A model generated the notes under the pieces. That model was given only the letters and a program-made list of their open reading frames with translations, searched no databases and was not told the origin of the DNA. 10,607 bases of DNA from JBGPML01 sp041486955 (GTDB lineage Bacteria > Patescibacteriota > UBA1384 > 2-12-FULL-50-11 > DASWYB01), in NCBI GenBank assembly GCA_041486955.1, contig JBGPML010000024.1, positions 1 to 10,607 of the forward strand. The letters are read 5' to 3'. Shown here one piece after another: positions 1 to 5,037 of this stretch (its first letter is position 1; the number at the start of each line of letters is the position of its first letter). Made by a program: the position numbers and the translations under genes.

Positions 1-704
1 AGATTGCTGGTTGAGCAATCACCGTGGTACATCCAGTACTCGTTTGCCCCCGGGCGTACATCGTACATATCTATGTACCTGCCGGCATGCTTGAGCTGTT
101 CTTGCAACCAGGCTCCTCTCGCATCAACCCCAGTGACGAAGATGTTCGCGAGATTTCTCAAGACCGGAGGGGTGCATGTGCTAATCAGGTGAGTGTTCAG
201 GACATCCGACGATCGAAAACGTGGAGCGGCCCCGATCGTATGGAGGAGCGGCGTGGGGTCGATGTCAGAAGGCAGTTCTTGGCCGGAAATCTGCGCGATG
301 ATCTCAGCGCAGGAATCGGCCATGCGAACGACAGTGGACGTATCGAGGTTAGGCAAGTCAGCGGCAAGATCGTCGCAGAACAGCCACTGATCATGCGGGA
401 GCATTTCCAGAACAACTGCTCCCACACCGTTGTGCTCCCCGTAGAACTGGCCGTTCCTGAATGGATACGCCCGGATCATCGGCAGATCGAGTCGTTTCCC
501 GATCATCGCGGCATAGGCTTCTCGTTTGAGAGCTTCTCTCAGGTCATCGTTGGCCGATGCCTTGATGAAGACGTCGTGACCATCTCGGGTCGTCGCGATC
601 AAGAACGTGAAGCGGTCACGCTTCGAGATGTGCGTTCCACTTTTAACGTCGCCTTGGCTGATGCCAAGCATGGTCGCAACTTCGGATTGTAAAGGTTCCA
701 ACAC
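1..704 (-). CDS. Partial phosphotransferase of the APH/choline-kinase fold (3' end beyond the window)
   Basis: I read this frame directly from the reverse strand: 234 codons stay open to the left edge. With the GTG at 704 as residue 1, the visible marks are a lysine strand VFIK (K48), a likely helix-C glutamate (E57 or E62), a hinge-like VVLEML (97-102) and the catalytic loop YHGDCSTSN (226-234). The loop fits the HGDxxxxN signature of aminoglycoside phosphotransferases and small-molecule kinases, with D229 as base and N234 binding metal. The metal-binding DxD and the C-terminus are missing at the edge. I chose GTG 704 for its purine-rich AAAGGGGG about 6 nt upstream. An in-frame GTG at 767 would add 21 residues, begin just after the likely transcription start, and complete a helix before the HTH-like EVATMLGISQGDV (8-20). 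G+C looks clearly higher than in tmk, which suggests transfer. The substrate cannot be told. The fold call is confident; the start is not. Confidence 0.82.
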   Translation of the reverse strand, partial: MLEPLQSEVATMLGISQGDVKSGTHISKRDRFTFLIATTRDGHDVFIKASANDDLREALKREAYAAMIGKRLDLPMIRAYPFRNGQFYGEHNGVGAVVLEMLPHDQWLFCDDLAADLPNLDTSTVVRMADSCAEIIAQISGQELPSDIDPTPLLHTIGAAPRFRSSDVLNTHLISTCTPPVLRNLANIFVTGVDARGAWLQEQLKHAGRYIDMYDVRPGANEYWMYHGDCSTSN

Positions 705-779
705 GGCTATTCCCCCTTTCAGAATCGCGTAAAGCCGTAGTCTGTCGGTCAGATCAAGTTCTGACACGAGAAGGGGTAT

Positions 780-808
780 AGTATAGATGAAATTGACTAA
801 AAAGTCAA
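780..808 (-). promoter_or_regulatory. Sigma-70-type promoter of the phosphotransferase gene
   Basis: On the minus strand TTGACT (808-803) is followed after exactly 17 nt by TATACT (785-780), five of six consensus bases in each box. Transcription should begin near 773, six bases before the GTG at 767 and about 70 bases before the GTG at 704. The -35 box lies in one arm of an inverted repeat (792-809). Confidence 0.75.
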
Positions 809-809
809 T
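792..809. repeat. Operator-like inverted repeat in the divergent phosphotransferase/tmk region
   Basis: ATTGACT-AAAA-AGTCAAT is a perfect repeat with 7-bp arms. The right arm contains the -35 box of the leftward promoter, so a bound dimer would block it. The sequence is certain; the operator role is inferred. Part of the symmetry may simply reflect a TTGACT motif on each strand. Confidence 0.5.
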
Positions 810-833
810 GTAAAATGGTGTCTATAAGCGATG

Positions 834-842
834 TGATACGAT
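834..842 (+). promoter_or_regulatory. Possible extended -10 promoter for tmk-smpB
   Basis: TGA-TACGAT fits an extended -10 element (TGn plus a 4/6 hexamer) and would start RNA near 849, about 18 nt before the tmk ATG. I find no good -35 box at 16-18 nt upstream. GATAAT at 840-845 is an alternative. Confidence 0.35.
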
Positions 843-866
843 AATTGTATAAGTCCAAGAGGTATT

Positions 867-1538
867 ATGACGGGTAAACTAATTGTCATAGATGGGGTTG
901 ATGGCGCGGGAAAAACTACTCAGGCTGAATTATTGATTCAAGCCTTAAAAGAAAATAGTCCTGTCTCGTACTTCGATTTTCCACGCTATCACGATTCAAT
1001 TTATGGAGAGCTCGTCGGGCGTTGCTTGAAAGGCGAGTTTGGCGATTTTTTAACGATGTCGCCTTATGTTGCTTCACTGCCCTATATCCTTGATAGAGTA
1101 AGTGCAAAGGCTGATTTACTGAAAGCTTTAAAAAAGAGTCATGTTGTCTGTAATCGATACACAACCAGCAATATTGCCCATCAAGCCGGAAAGCTACCCA
1201 AAAAAGATCAAAATGCCTTTGTCGAGTTTATTGAAAAAGGAGAATATGACGAATTGGGGATTCCCAAACCTGACTGCGTCATATTCTTAAATATCCCGAT
1301 TGAAACGACGCAGGCTTTAATTAAAAAAAGAGAAAAACGGGCTTTTAATAAGGACGGCAAAGATACCTCCGATACCAATTTAGCCTACCAAATTAATTCA
1401 GCCAAAGTGTATCGCGGTTTAGCTCAATCACGAGATAATTGGTTTATCGTTGAATGTATGGAAAGTAATGTTTTACAATCTCCCGATGCAATTCATAAGA
1501 AGGTTTTATCCGTTGTGGAATCATTTTTTAGCGTATAA
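867..1538 (+). CDS. tmk: Thymidylate kinase (dTMP kinase)
   Basis: It phosphorylates dTMP to dTDP with ATP in the cytoplasm, the step feeding dTTP synthesis. The 223-residue protein has the P-loop GVDGAGKTT (10-18), the nucleotide-binding FPRY (38-41), a DR pair (76-77), the NRYTTSNIAHQ motif (96-106), and a basic stretch KKREKR (153-158) that fits a LID region. Bacterial enzymes usually have DRY or DRH where this one has NRY. The P-loop residue after GVDG is Ala, as in many family members. The ATG follows AAGAGG at about 6 nt. smpB begins 11 nt after the stop codon, so the two are probably one transcript. Base composition is AT-rich, unlike the phosphotransferase fragment upstream. The identification is firm. 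Confidence 0.95.
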   Translation: MTGKLIVIDGVDGAGKTTQAELLIQALKENSPVSYFDFPRYHDSIYGELVGRCLKGEFGDFLTMSPYVASLPYILDRVSAKADLLKALKKSHVVCNRYTTSNIAHQAGKLPKKDQNAFVEFIEKGEYDELGIPKPDCVIFLNIPIETTQALIKKREKRAFNKDGKDTSDTNLAYQINSAKVYRGLAQSRDNWFIVECMESNVLQSPDAIHKKVLSVVESFFSV

Positions 1539-1549
1539 TAATTAAAGTC

Positions 1550-2005
1550 ATGCCAAAGAAAAAAGAACGCAAGAAATCAATCGTCAACACCAAATCCCGG
1601 TTCAATTATGAACAGGTTAACGACTTAGAAGTGGGAATGGTCTTAACCGGCGAAGAAGTCAAAGCAATTCGAGCTGGCCATATGCAATTGGCTGGAAGCT
1701 ATGGCCGAATTTTACAAGGTAAGAATCAACCGGAGTTGTGGCTTGTAGGCGCTCAGATTTTAGGCGTTTCCGGCGACAAACAGAGAAGTGTCAAATTGTT
1801 AGCCCATCGGCATGAAATTGATCGTTTGCTTGGCTTGATTGGGCAGAAGGGCTATACCTTAGTCCCCAGTCGAGTTTATTTTAATAAAGGGCGGGCCAAA
1901 TTACTGCTAGCCATTTCTAAAGGCCTTAAAACGTACGAAAAACGGGCTAAATTACGCGAAAAAGATATTTCGCGTGATATTTCCCGCGCAATTCGCTCAA
2001 AATAG
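1550..2005 (+). CDS. smpB: SsrA-binding protein SmpB
   Basis: SmpB binds tmRNA and carries it to stalled ribosomes, where its C-terminal tail reads the empty mRNA channel during trans-translation. The 151-residue protein has the family features in order: basic N-terminus, FNY (18-20), GEEVKAIRAG (34-43), SYGRI (50-54), GYTLVPSRVYFNKGRAKLLLA (101-121) and the tail GLKTYEKRAKLREKDI (125-140), which matches the usual GKKxYDKRxxxxxrd ending. The length is typical. The ATG has no clear ribosome binding site and sits 11 nt after the tmk stop, so translation may depend on coupling. I looked for ssrA (tmRNA) in the downstream intergenic region and could not assemble its acceptor stem or T-arm, so the partner RNA is presumably elsewhere. 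Confidence 0.95.
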   Translation: MPKKKERKKSIVNTKSRFNYEQVNDLEVGMVLTGEEVKAIRAGHMQLAGSYGRILQGKNQPELWLVGAQILGVSGDKQRSVKLLAHRHEIDRLLGLIGQKGYTLVPSRVYFNKGRAKLLLAISKGLKTYEKRAKLREKDISRDISRAIRSK

Positions 2006-2041
2006 TTATTATATATCAATAGTAGAATCATCAAAAAAGAC

Positions 2042-2070
2042 TTGACTGTGTCGTGCTATATTTGTATACT
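2042..2070 (+). promoter_or_regulatory. Promoter of the 55-residue basic protein
   Basis: TTGACT (2042-2047), a 17-nt spacer, then TATACT (2065-2070). Both hexamers and the spacing are identical to those of the promoter at 780-808. Transcription should start near 2077, giving a leader of about 55 nt. Confidence 0.75.
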
Positions 2071-2098
2071 TTTCTTTGTGCGTTGTAGTTCGTCGACC

Positions 2099-2117
2099 GG
2101 AACATTCTGTATGTTCC
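2099..2117 (+). promoter_or_regulatory. 5'UTR hairpin next to the ribosome binding site
   Basis: GGAACAT-TCTGT-ATGTTCC forms a perfect 7-bp stem with a 5-nt loop. It ends three bases before the AAGGAGAT ribosome binding site of the small gene. It could hold the site open, protect the 5' end, or be a protein operator. The structure is visible; the role is inferred. Confidence 0.55.
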
Positions 2118-2131
2118 AAAAGGAGATGAGG

Positions 2132-2299
2132 ATGCCGAAGAAAGAAAAAGTAAGTCCGAGACGAAAAAAAGACAAAATCGGATCCAATAAACGCACCCCG
2201 GATCCACATGCCAGAGACACCTGGCAACACTATACGGTCGCCCAAGTGACCGGACTGACTGGCCAAAGGACAATCTCCTTCGGCCGCGGCCTGCGATAG
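2132..2299 (+). CDS. Small, highly basic protein of unknown function (55 aa)
   Basis: I do not recognise this protein. The ATG follows a strong AAGGAG with 6-nt spacing. It encodes a Lys/Arg-rich N-terminal half (MPKKEKVSPRRKKDKIGSNK, 1-20), then a less charged part with HARDTWQHYTVAQVTG (26-41), ending in SFGRGLR. There is no cysteine pair, signal peptide or membrane segment. The charge suggests nucleic-acid or ribosome binding, which is inference only. A longer frame from 2042 exists, but it would start inside the promoter, so the ATG at 2132 is better supported. The gene has its own promoter, a leader hairpin, and a hairpin plus terminator downstream, which is why I treat so short a frame as real. 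Confidence 0.6.
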   Translation: MPKKEKVSPRRKKDKIGSNKRTPDPHARDTWQHYTVAQVTGLTGQRTISFGRGLR

Positions 2300-2318
2300 G
2301 TCTCAACACACAGTTTCG

Positions 2319-2346
2319 GTTCGAGGCGCAATGACGCGCCTCGAAC
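2319..2346. repeat. Perfect 11-bp hairpin downstream of the small gene
   Basis: GTTCGAGGCGC (2319-2329), loop AATGAC, then GCGCCTCGAAC (2336-2346). It lies 19 nt after the stop codon. No T-tract follows it, so it looks like a 3' stabilising structure or processing site rather than the terminator. It is also palindromic on the other strand. Confidence 0.6.
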
Positions 2347-2361
2347 ACCCCAAAACATAAA

Positions 2362-2390
2362 CGCCCGGATTGCTCCGGGCGCTGTTGTTT
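2362..2390 (+). terminator. Rho-independent terminator of the small-protein unit
   Basis: CGCCCGGA-TTGC-TCCGGGCG forms an 8-bp GC-rich stem with a tetraloop (2362-2381), followed by CTGTTGTTTT. The T-tract is interrupted but adequate. It would end a transcript of about 310 nt starting near 2077. Confidence 0.65.
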
Positions 2391-2391
2391 T

Positions 2392-2452
2392 GTCGTTGCG
2401 AGGAAAGTAGCGACGCGGCAATCTAGATTGCTTCGTTATCACTCGCAATGAC
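2392..2452. repeat. Interspersed palindromic repeat (REP/MITE-like, GTCATTGCGAG type)
   Basis: The ends are GTCGTTGCGAG (2392-2402) and CTCGCAATGAC (2442-2452), complementary except for one position that can form G-U. The centre is the perfect palindrome GCAATCTAGATTGC (2418-2431), preceded by the GCGACGCG typical of this repeat type. Elements with GTCATTGCGAG ends and a GCAATC core recur as short mobile-looking repeats in many unrelated bacterial genomes. Here it lies between convergent genes (small protein and rplY) and may act as a two-way terminator. One copy is seen in this window. Confidence 0.75.
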
Positions 2453-2508
2453 ATATATTACAAAACTCTCCTGATTATTGCATCGCGTTTTTATTACTTT
2501 AATAAATC

Positions 2509-3213
2509 TTATTCTTTTTCTTTAGTATCTTTGGTTTCTTCTGTTGCTGCTTCCCCTTCTTCTTCCGGCTTCTCTTCAGAGACTTCCAAGGCGCCTACCG
2601 CAGCTTCATCAGCCGCTTCGCCGACTTCTTCTTCCAGTGCAGCTATTTCTTCTTCAGACCGTGGGGGAGTTATTGTCAGCACAACCTCTTCGGGCTCGTT
2701 TAGTATCTCAATGCCTTCAGGGACTTTAATATCTGACACACGCAAGATATCTTCGAGAGTTTTAAGGGCAGTAATATCAACCTCAATAGCCGGAACCAGT
2801 TTATCCGGAAAACATTCAACATTAAGTGCGTCAAGCTGCGGACTTAATGTTCCGTCTAATACGGTTACGGCTTCGGATTCACCTTCAAAGTGCAATGGAA
2901 TTTCTGTTTGCAGCTTTTCATTCATTTTCACGACATAAAAATCAGCATGAATAGGAGTCTGTGTAACGGGATGTATTTGTGGTTCGTGAAGCAAAACCTT
3001 GGTTGGTTTGCCATTATCAATAATTAAATCTACGAGCGTGCTCGTTCCAGCTTGGCGTAAAATTTTATCGTAATCCAAAAGACTAATCGTTATATTTCGA
3101 TTTTCGGTTTCGTTGCCATAGACAACACCCGGTAATTGGTGATTGTGTCGAAGTTGTTTAACCTGCTTGCCGATAATTGTGCGATTGGTTGAGTGAAGTT
3201 GTGGTGTTTCCAT
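2509..3213 (-). CDS. rplY: Large ribosomal subunit protein bL25 (CTC family)
   Basis: bL25 binds 5S rRNA in the central protuberance of the 50S subunit. The 234-residue protein has the two-domain CTC form. The N-terminal 5S-binding domain (about 1-95) includes QLPGVVYG (26-33) and VLLHEPQIHPVTQTPIHADFY (73-93), the usual signature. A beta-rich TL5-type domain follows (about 96-185), with EIPLHFEGES and the late VPEGIEILNEPEEVVLTI. The tail (186-234) is almost entirely Glu/Ala/Asp/Lys, as in many two-domain family members. The ATG has TAGGAAAT about 8 nt upstream. The small membrane gene ends 14 nt upstream and is probably on the same transcript. I see no classic terminator after it; the palindromic repeat at 2392-2452 may serve. 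Confidence 0.93.
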   Translation of the reverse strand: METPQLHSTNRTIIGKQVKQLRHNHQLPGVVYGNETENRNITISLLDYDKILRQAGTSTLVDLIIDNGKPTKVLLHEPQIHPVTQTPIHADFYVVKMNEKLQTEIPLHFEGESEAVTVLDGTLSPQLDALNVECFPDKLVPAIEVDITALKTLEDILRVSDIKVPEGIEILNEPEEVVLTITPPRSEEEIAALEEEVGEAADEAAVGALEVSEEKPEEEGEAATEETKDTKEKE

Positions 3214-3227
3214 AATTATTTCCTAAT

Positions 3228-3419
3228 TTATTTAAATAAATAAGGAATTTGGGCCAAGAAAAGAAAACCAAGAATGATGAGTAGTATTTTTGCAAATTTC
3301 TGACTCTTCATAACGGTTCGCTGATAGGTAAGCATTTCATTTTGATTAAGAATACTATCTCGCTGTAAGTCGCGAATATCTTCAAGGATTCCTATAATTT
3401 TTTCGTTGTTATCAACCAT
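3228..3419 (-). CDS. Small membrane protein with one C-terminal transmembrane helix (63 aa)
   Basis: Function unknown. The N-terminal half is a charged amphipathic helix, probably a coiled coil: NNEKIIGILEDIRDLQRDSILNQNEML (4-30). It is followed by a basic stretch and one hydrophobic segment (about 42-61, KFAKILLIILGFLFLAQIPY), so it is likely a tail-anchored protein with its N-terminus in the cytoplasm. Short proteins with an 'ILEEIRDLQ...' helix and a terminal membrane span are common and uncharacterised in bacteria. I chose the ATG at 3419, which follows GAAGAG at 7 nt; a TTG at 3434 would add five residues. A promoter lies just upstream, and rplY follows after 14 nt. Confidence 0.7.
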   Translation of the reverse strand: MVDNNEKIIGILEDIRDLQRDSILNQNEMLTYQRTVMKSQKFAKILLIILGFLFLAQIPYLFK

Positions 3420-3446
3420 ATATATACTCTTCAAAAACTGATATTA

Positions 3447-3475
3447 AGTATATCATATACCTGTTACTCCGACAA
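3447..3475 (-). promoter_or_regulatory. Promoter of the small membrane protein-rplY unit
   Basis: Minus strand TTGTCG (3475-3470), 17 nt, TATACT (3452-3447). Transcription would begin near 3440, about 20 nt before the ATG at 3419. Confidence 0.6.
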
Positions 3476-3496
3476 GCATTTTACAGATAAAGAGGG

Positions 3497-3778
3497 TTAT
3501 TTCCAGAGAGTTTCGAAATCGCCGCTAAATGATTCCAGCTTTTGCTTTATGTTAACGATATCGCGTTTAGAAATTGGATTAATCGCTGCCGTAAATGGTT
3601 TTGATGGAATAAATATTAGAACGATAGGAAAATGGTTGTTCGAACAGACTGCCTGCAGCATTATCGTATTATTAATATGGCCTCGCGGACGAATTTCTGA
3701 CAAAAGAAAGTTCCTTCCGCAAGTTGGACAGGTAAGTTCTTTTTGAGCTTTGTGGAGCAATTCAATAAGGCTTGGCAT
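3497..3778 (-). CDS. Uncharacterised zinc-ribbon protein (93 aa)
   Basis: I do not know its function. With the ATG at 3778 it has a helical N-terminus (MPSLIELLHKAQKEL), then CPTCGRNF (C17, C20) and CSNNH (C45, H49). This is a CxxC...CxxxH arrangement that should bind one zinc; H34 lies between the pairs. The C-terminal half carries IVLIFIPSKPF and a helix ending in GDFETLWK. The fold suggests nucleic-acid or protein binding. An in-frame TTG at 3790 would add four residues; neither start has a clear ribosome binding site. It lies between trmD (48 nt upstream) and the small membrane gene, and may be read from the trmD transcript. Confidence 0.7.
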   Translation of the reverse strand: MPSLIELLHKAQKELTCPTCGRNFLLSEIRPRGHINNTIMLQAVCSNNHFPIVLIFIPSKPFTAAINPISKRDIVNIKQKLESFSGDFETLWK

Positions 3779-3826
3779 AACGTGTTTCAAGCATAATGAA
3801 ATCGATTTTAAATTGCAAATCAGTTT

Positions 3827-4516
3827 TTAATCGTTCATGTCGTGACGATTAGTTCGCTCTTCAGCCTGAGCGAGTCGCCATTTAGCAATTTCTGCATGAT
3901 GCCCCGAAAGTAAAACATCCGGCACGCCCTTGCCTTCAAACTCTTCGGGTCGAGTGTAATGAGGATATTCAATAAGTGGTTTGCCAGTCGAGTCTTGCAT
4001 CGAAAAACTTTCCTCAATAGTTGATTCTTCATGTCCCGTTACTCCTGGGATAAGCCGAACGACACTATCGATAGTAACAAGAGCGGCTGGTTCGCCACCA
4101 GAAAGAACATACGGACCAATACTGAGTTCTAAATCAATGTATGATCGGATTCGTTCGTCAAAGCCTTCATAGTGGCCGCAAATAAAAACTAACCAGGGTT
4201 TAGATGCTAAATCCTGACTGACCGATTGTTTTAACATTTTGCCCTGGGGGGTTAATAAAATAATATACGGTGGGTTGTCTGGATTGCTGGCACGAACTCC
4301 GTCTAACGCCCGTTTCATAACGTCGACTTTTAATACCATACCGGGTCCGCCACCGTAAGGGGTATCATCAACCGTACCATAGGTGTCTATCGCATAATGA
4401 CGGAGGTTATGGAGATGAAAGGTGACTAGCTCACTTTTAACGGCACGCCCAATTATCGATGTTGCTAACGGTACATCAAAATATTCAGGAAACAGCGTAA
4501 TAATATCAATGCGCAT
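3827..4516 (-). CDS. trmD: tRNA (guanine-N1)-methyltransferase TrmD
   Basis: TrmD uses S-adenosylmethionine to make m1G37 next to the anticodon, which prevents +1 frameshifting. The ATG at 4516 gives the canonical start MRIDIITLFPEYF; a TTG at 4546 would only add ten foreign residues. SPOUT-fold motifs are YGGGPGM (54-60), CGHYEGFDERI (113-123), the knot loop LSIGPYVLSGGE (131-142), RLIPGV (154-159) and HYTRPEEFEG (186-195). Positions match E. coli numbering without gaps through this region, so R154 is kept, the catalytic D169 is replaced by E169 (IEESF), and the usual D135 by P135. At 229 residues it is about 25 shorter than typical; the C-terminal tail is trimmed after SGHHAEIAKWRL. There is no obvious ribosome binding site. 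khpA lies 76 nt upstream. Confidence 0.95.
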   Translation of the reverse strand: MRIDIITLFPEYFDVPLATSIIGRAVKSELVTFHLHNLRHYAIDTYGTVDDTPYGGGPGMVLKVDVMKRALDGVRASNPDNPPYIILLTPQGKMLKQSVSQDLASKPWLVFICGHYEGFDERIRSYIDLELSIGPYVLSGGEPAALVTIDSVVRLIPGVTGHEESTIEESFSMQDSTGKPLIEYPHYTRPEEFEGKGVPDVLLSGHHAEIAKWRLAQAEERTNRHDMND

Positions 4517-4592
4517 AGTAAGAGAATGACGGATGCCAAAATCCAAATATCAAATTATTAATCATTTGTCATTCAGATTTCAGACTTTATGA

Positions 4593-4934
4593 TTACATTT
4601 CATCTATATCGACCATGGTCTCTTTGCCACCTTTAGCCGAACCTGATTCAGTGGTATCGTTCGGCGACCTGACTTCACTACCGTCTGGCTCAACGATCTT
4701 TAAATTAACTCGGGCATTATGCTTAGCCCCTAGAACATGCAATAGCTTGCGAATGGCGATAGCTGTTCGTCCGTCTTTTCCGATAACTTTGCCCATATCT
4801 TCGGGATTGACCGTCAGTTGGATTAATACTCCACGCTCGTCGACTGAGCGATCGGTTGAGACATCGTCCGGATGATCTACGATGGCTTTAACAACATACT
4901 CAACAAACGTTTGATCAGGTTCGGCCTGAGCCAT
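4593..4934 (-). CDS. khpA: KH-domain RNA-binding protein KhpA (YlqC/YhbY-neighbour family)
   Basis: A 113-residue protein with one type-II KH domain (about 8-82). FVEYVVKAIVDHPDDV opens it, and the GxxG loop GKDG (52-55) lies within MGKVIGKDGRTAIAIRKLL. KhpA binds RNA, and in Gram-positive bacteria it pairs with KhpB to control cell elongation and sRNA or mRNA stability. The C-terminal 30 residues (PDGSEVRSPNDTTES..., then an acidic MVDIDEM end) are low-complexity and extend beyond the usual length of about 75-80. The ATG has a near-perfect AAGGAGG at 5 nt. In many bacteria khpA sits between rpsP and rimM-trmD. Here trmD follows directly and ligA has come between it and rpsP. Confidence 0.9.
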   Translation of the reverse strand: MAQAEPDQTFVEYVVKAIVDHPDDVSTDRSVDERGVLIQLTVNPEDMGKVIGKDGRTAIAIRKLLHVLGAKHNARVNLKIVEPDGSEVRSPNDTTESGSAKGGKETMVDIDEM

Positions 4935-5001
4935 ATCATCCTCCTTGCATTATTAATTGTATTGACGAGTGCTTCGACCGGCACGCCAAAATCTTAGCCC
5001 T

Positions 5002-5007
5002 AGTATA
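5002..5007 (-). promoter_or_regulatory. Possible -10 element for khpA
   Basis: Minus-strand TATACT (5007-5002), preceded by ATG-type bases and lying about 70 nt before the khpA ATG, between the ligA stop and khpA. The matching -35 region is only T-rich, so this is a weak call. It would let khpA-trmD be transcribed apart from ligA. Confidence 0.4.
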
Positions 5008-5037
5008 CATCGGCAAGGCAAAAATAAAAGGGTGGTT

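Noticed and set aside
2..20. Inverted repeat GATTGCT-N5-AGCAATC at the left edge
   Set aside because: It lies inside the kinase coding frame just after the catalytic loop, and 7-bp arms are not surprising there.
24..692. 222-residue plus-strand open frame
   Set aside because: It is the shadow of the minus-strand phosphotransferase frame, which has clear kinase motifs, a promoter and a ribosome binding site. The plus-strand product shows no motif.
2042..2131. N-terminal extension of the small basic protein from an ATG-type start at 2042
   Set aside because: That start would overlap the -35 box of the promoter and precede the expected transcript start. The ATG at 2132 has a strong ribosome binding site.
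2006..2400. tmRNA (ssrA) next to smpB
   Set aside because: GGTTCGAGGC near 2318 looks like a T-arm, but the bases belong to an 11-bp hairpin. No matching acceptor stem or tag frame can be found.
2531..2938. Serine-rich plus-strand frame
   Set aside because: It is the antisense of the Glu-rich tail of bL25 (GAA/GAG read as TTC/CTC and shifted), a common artefact.
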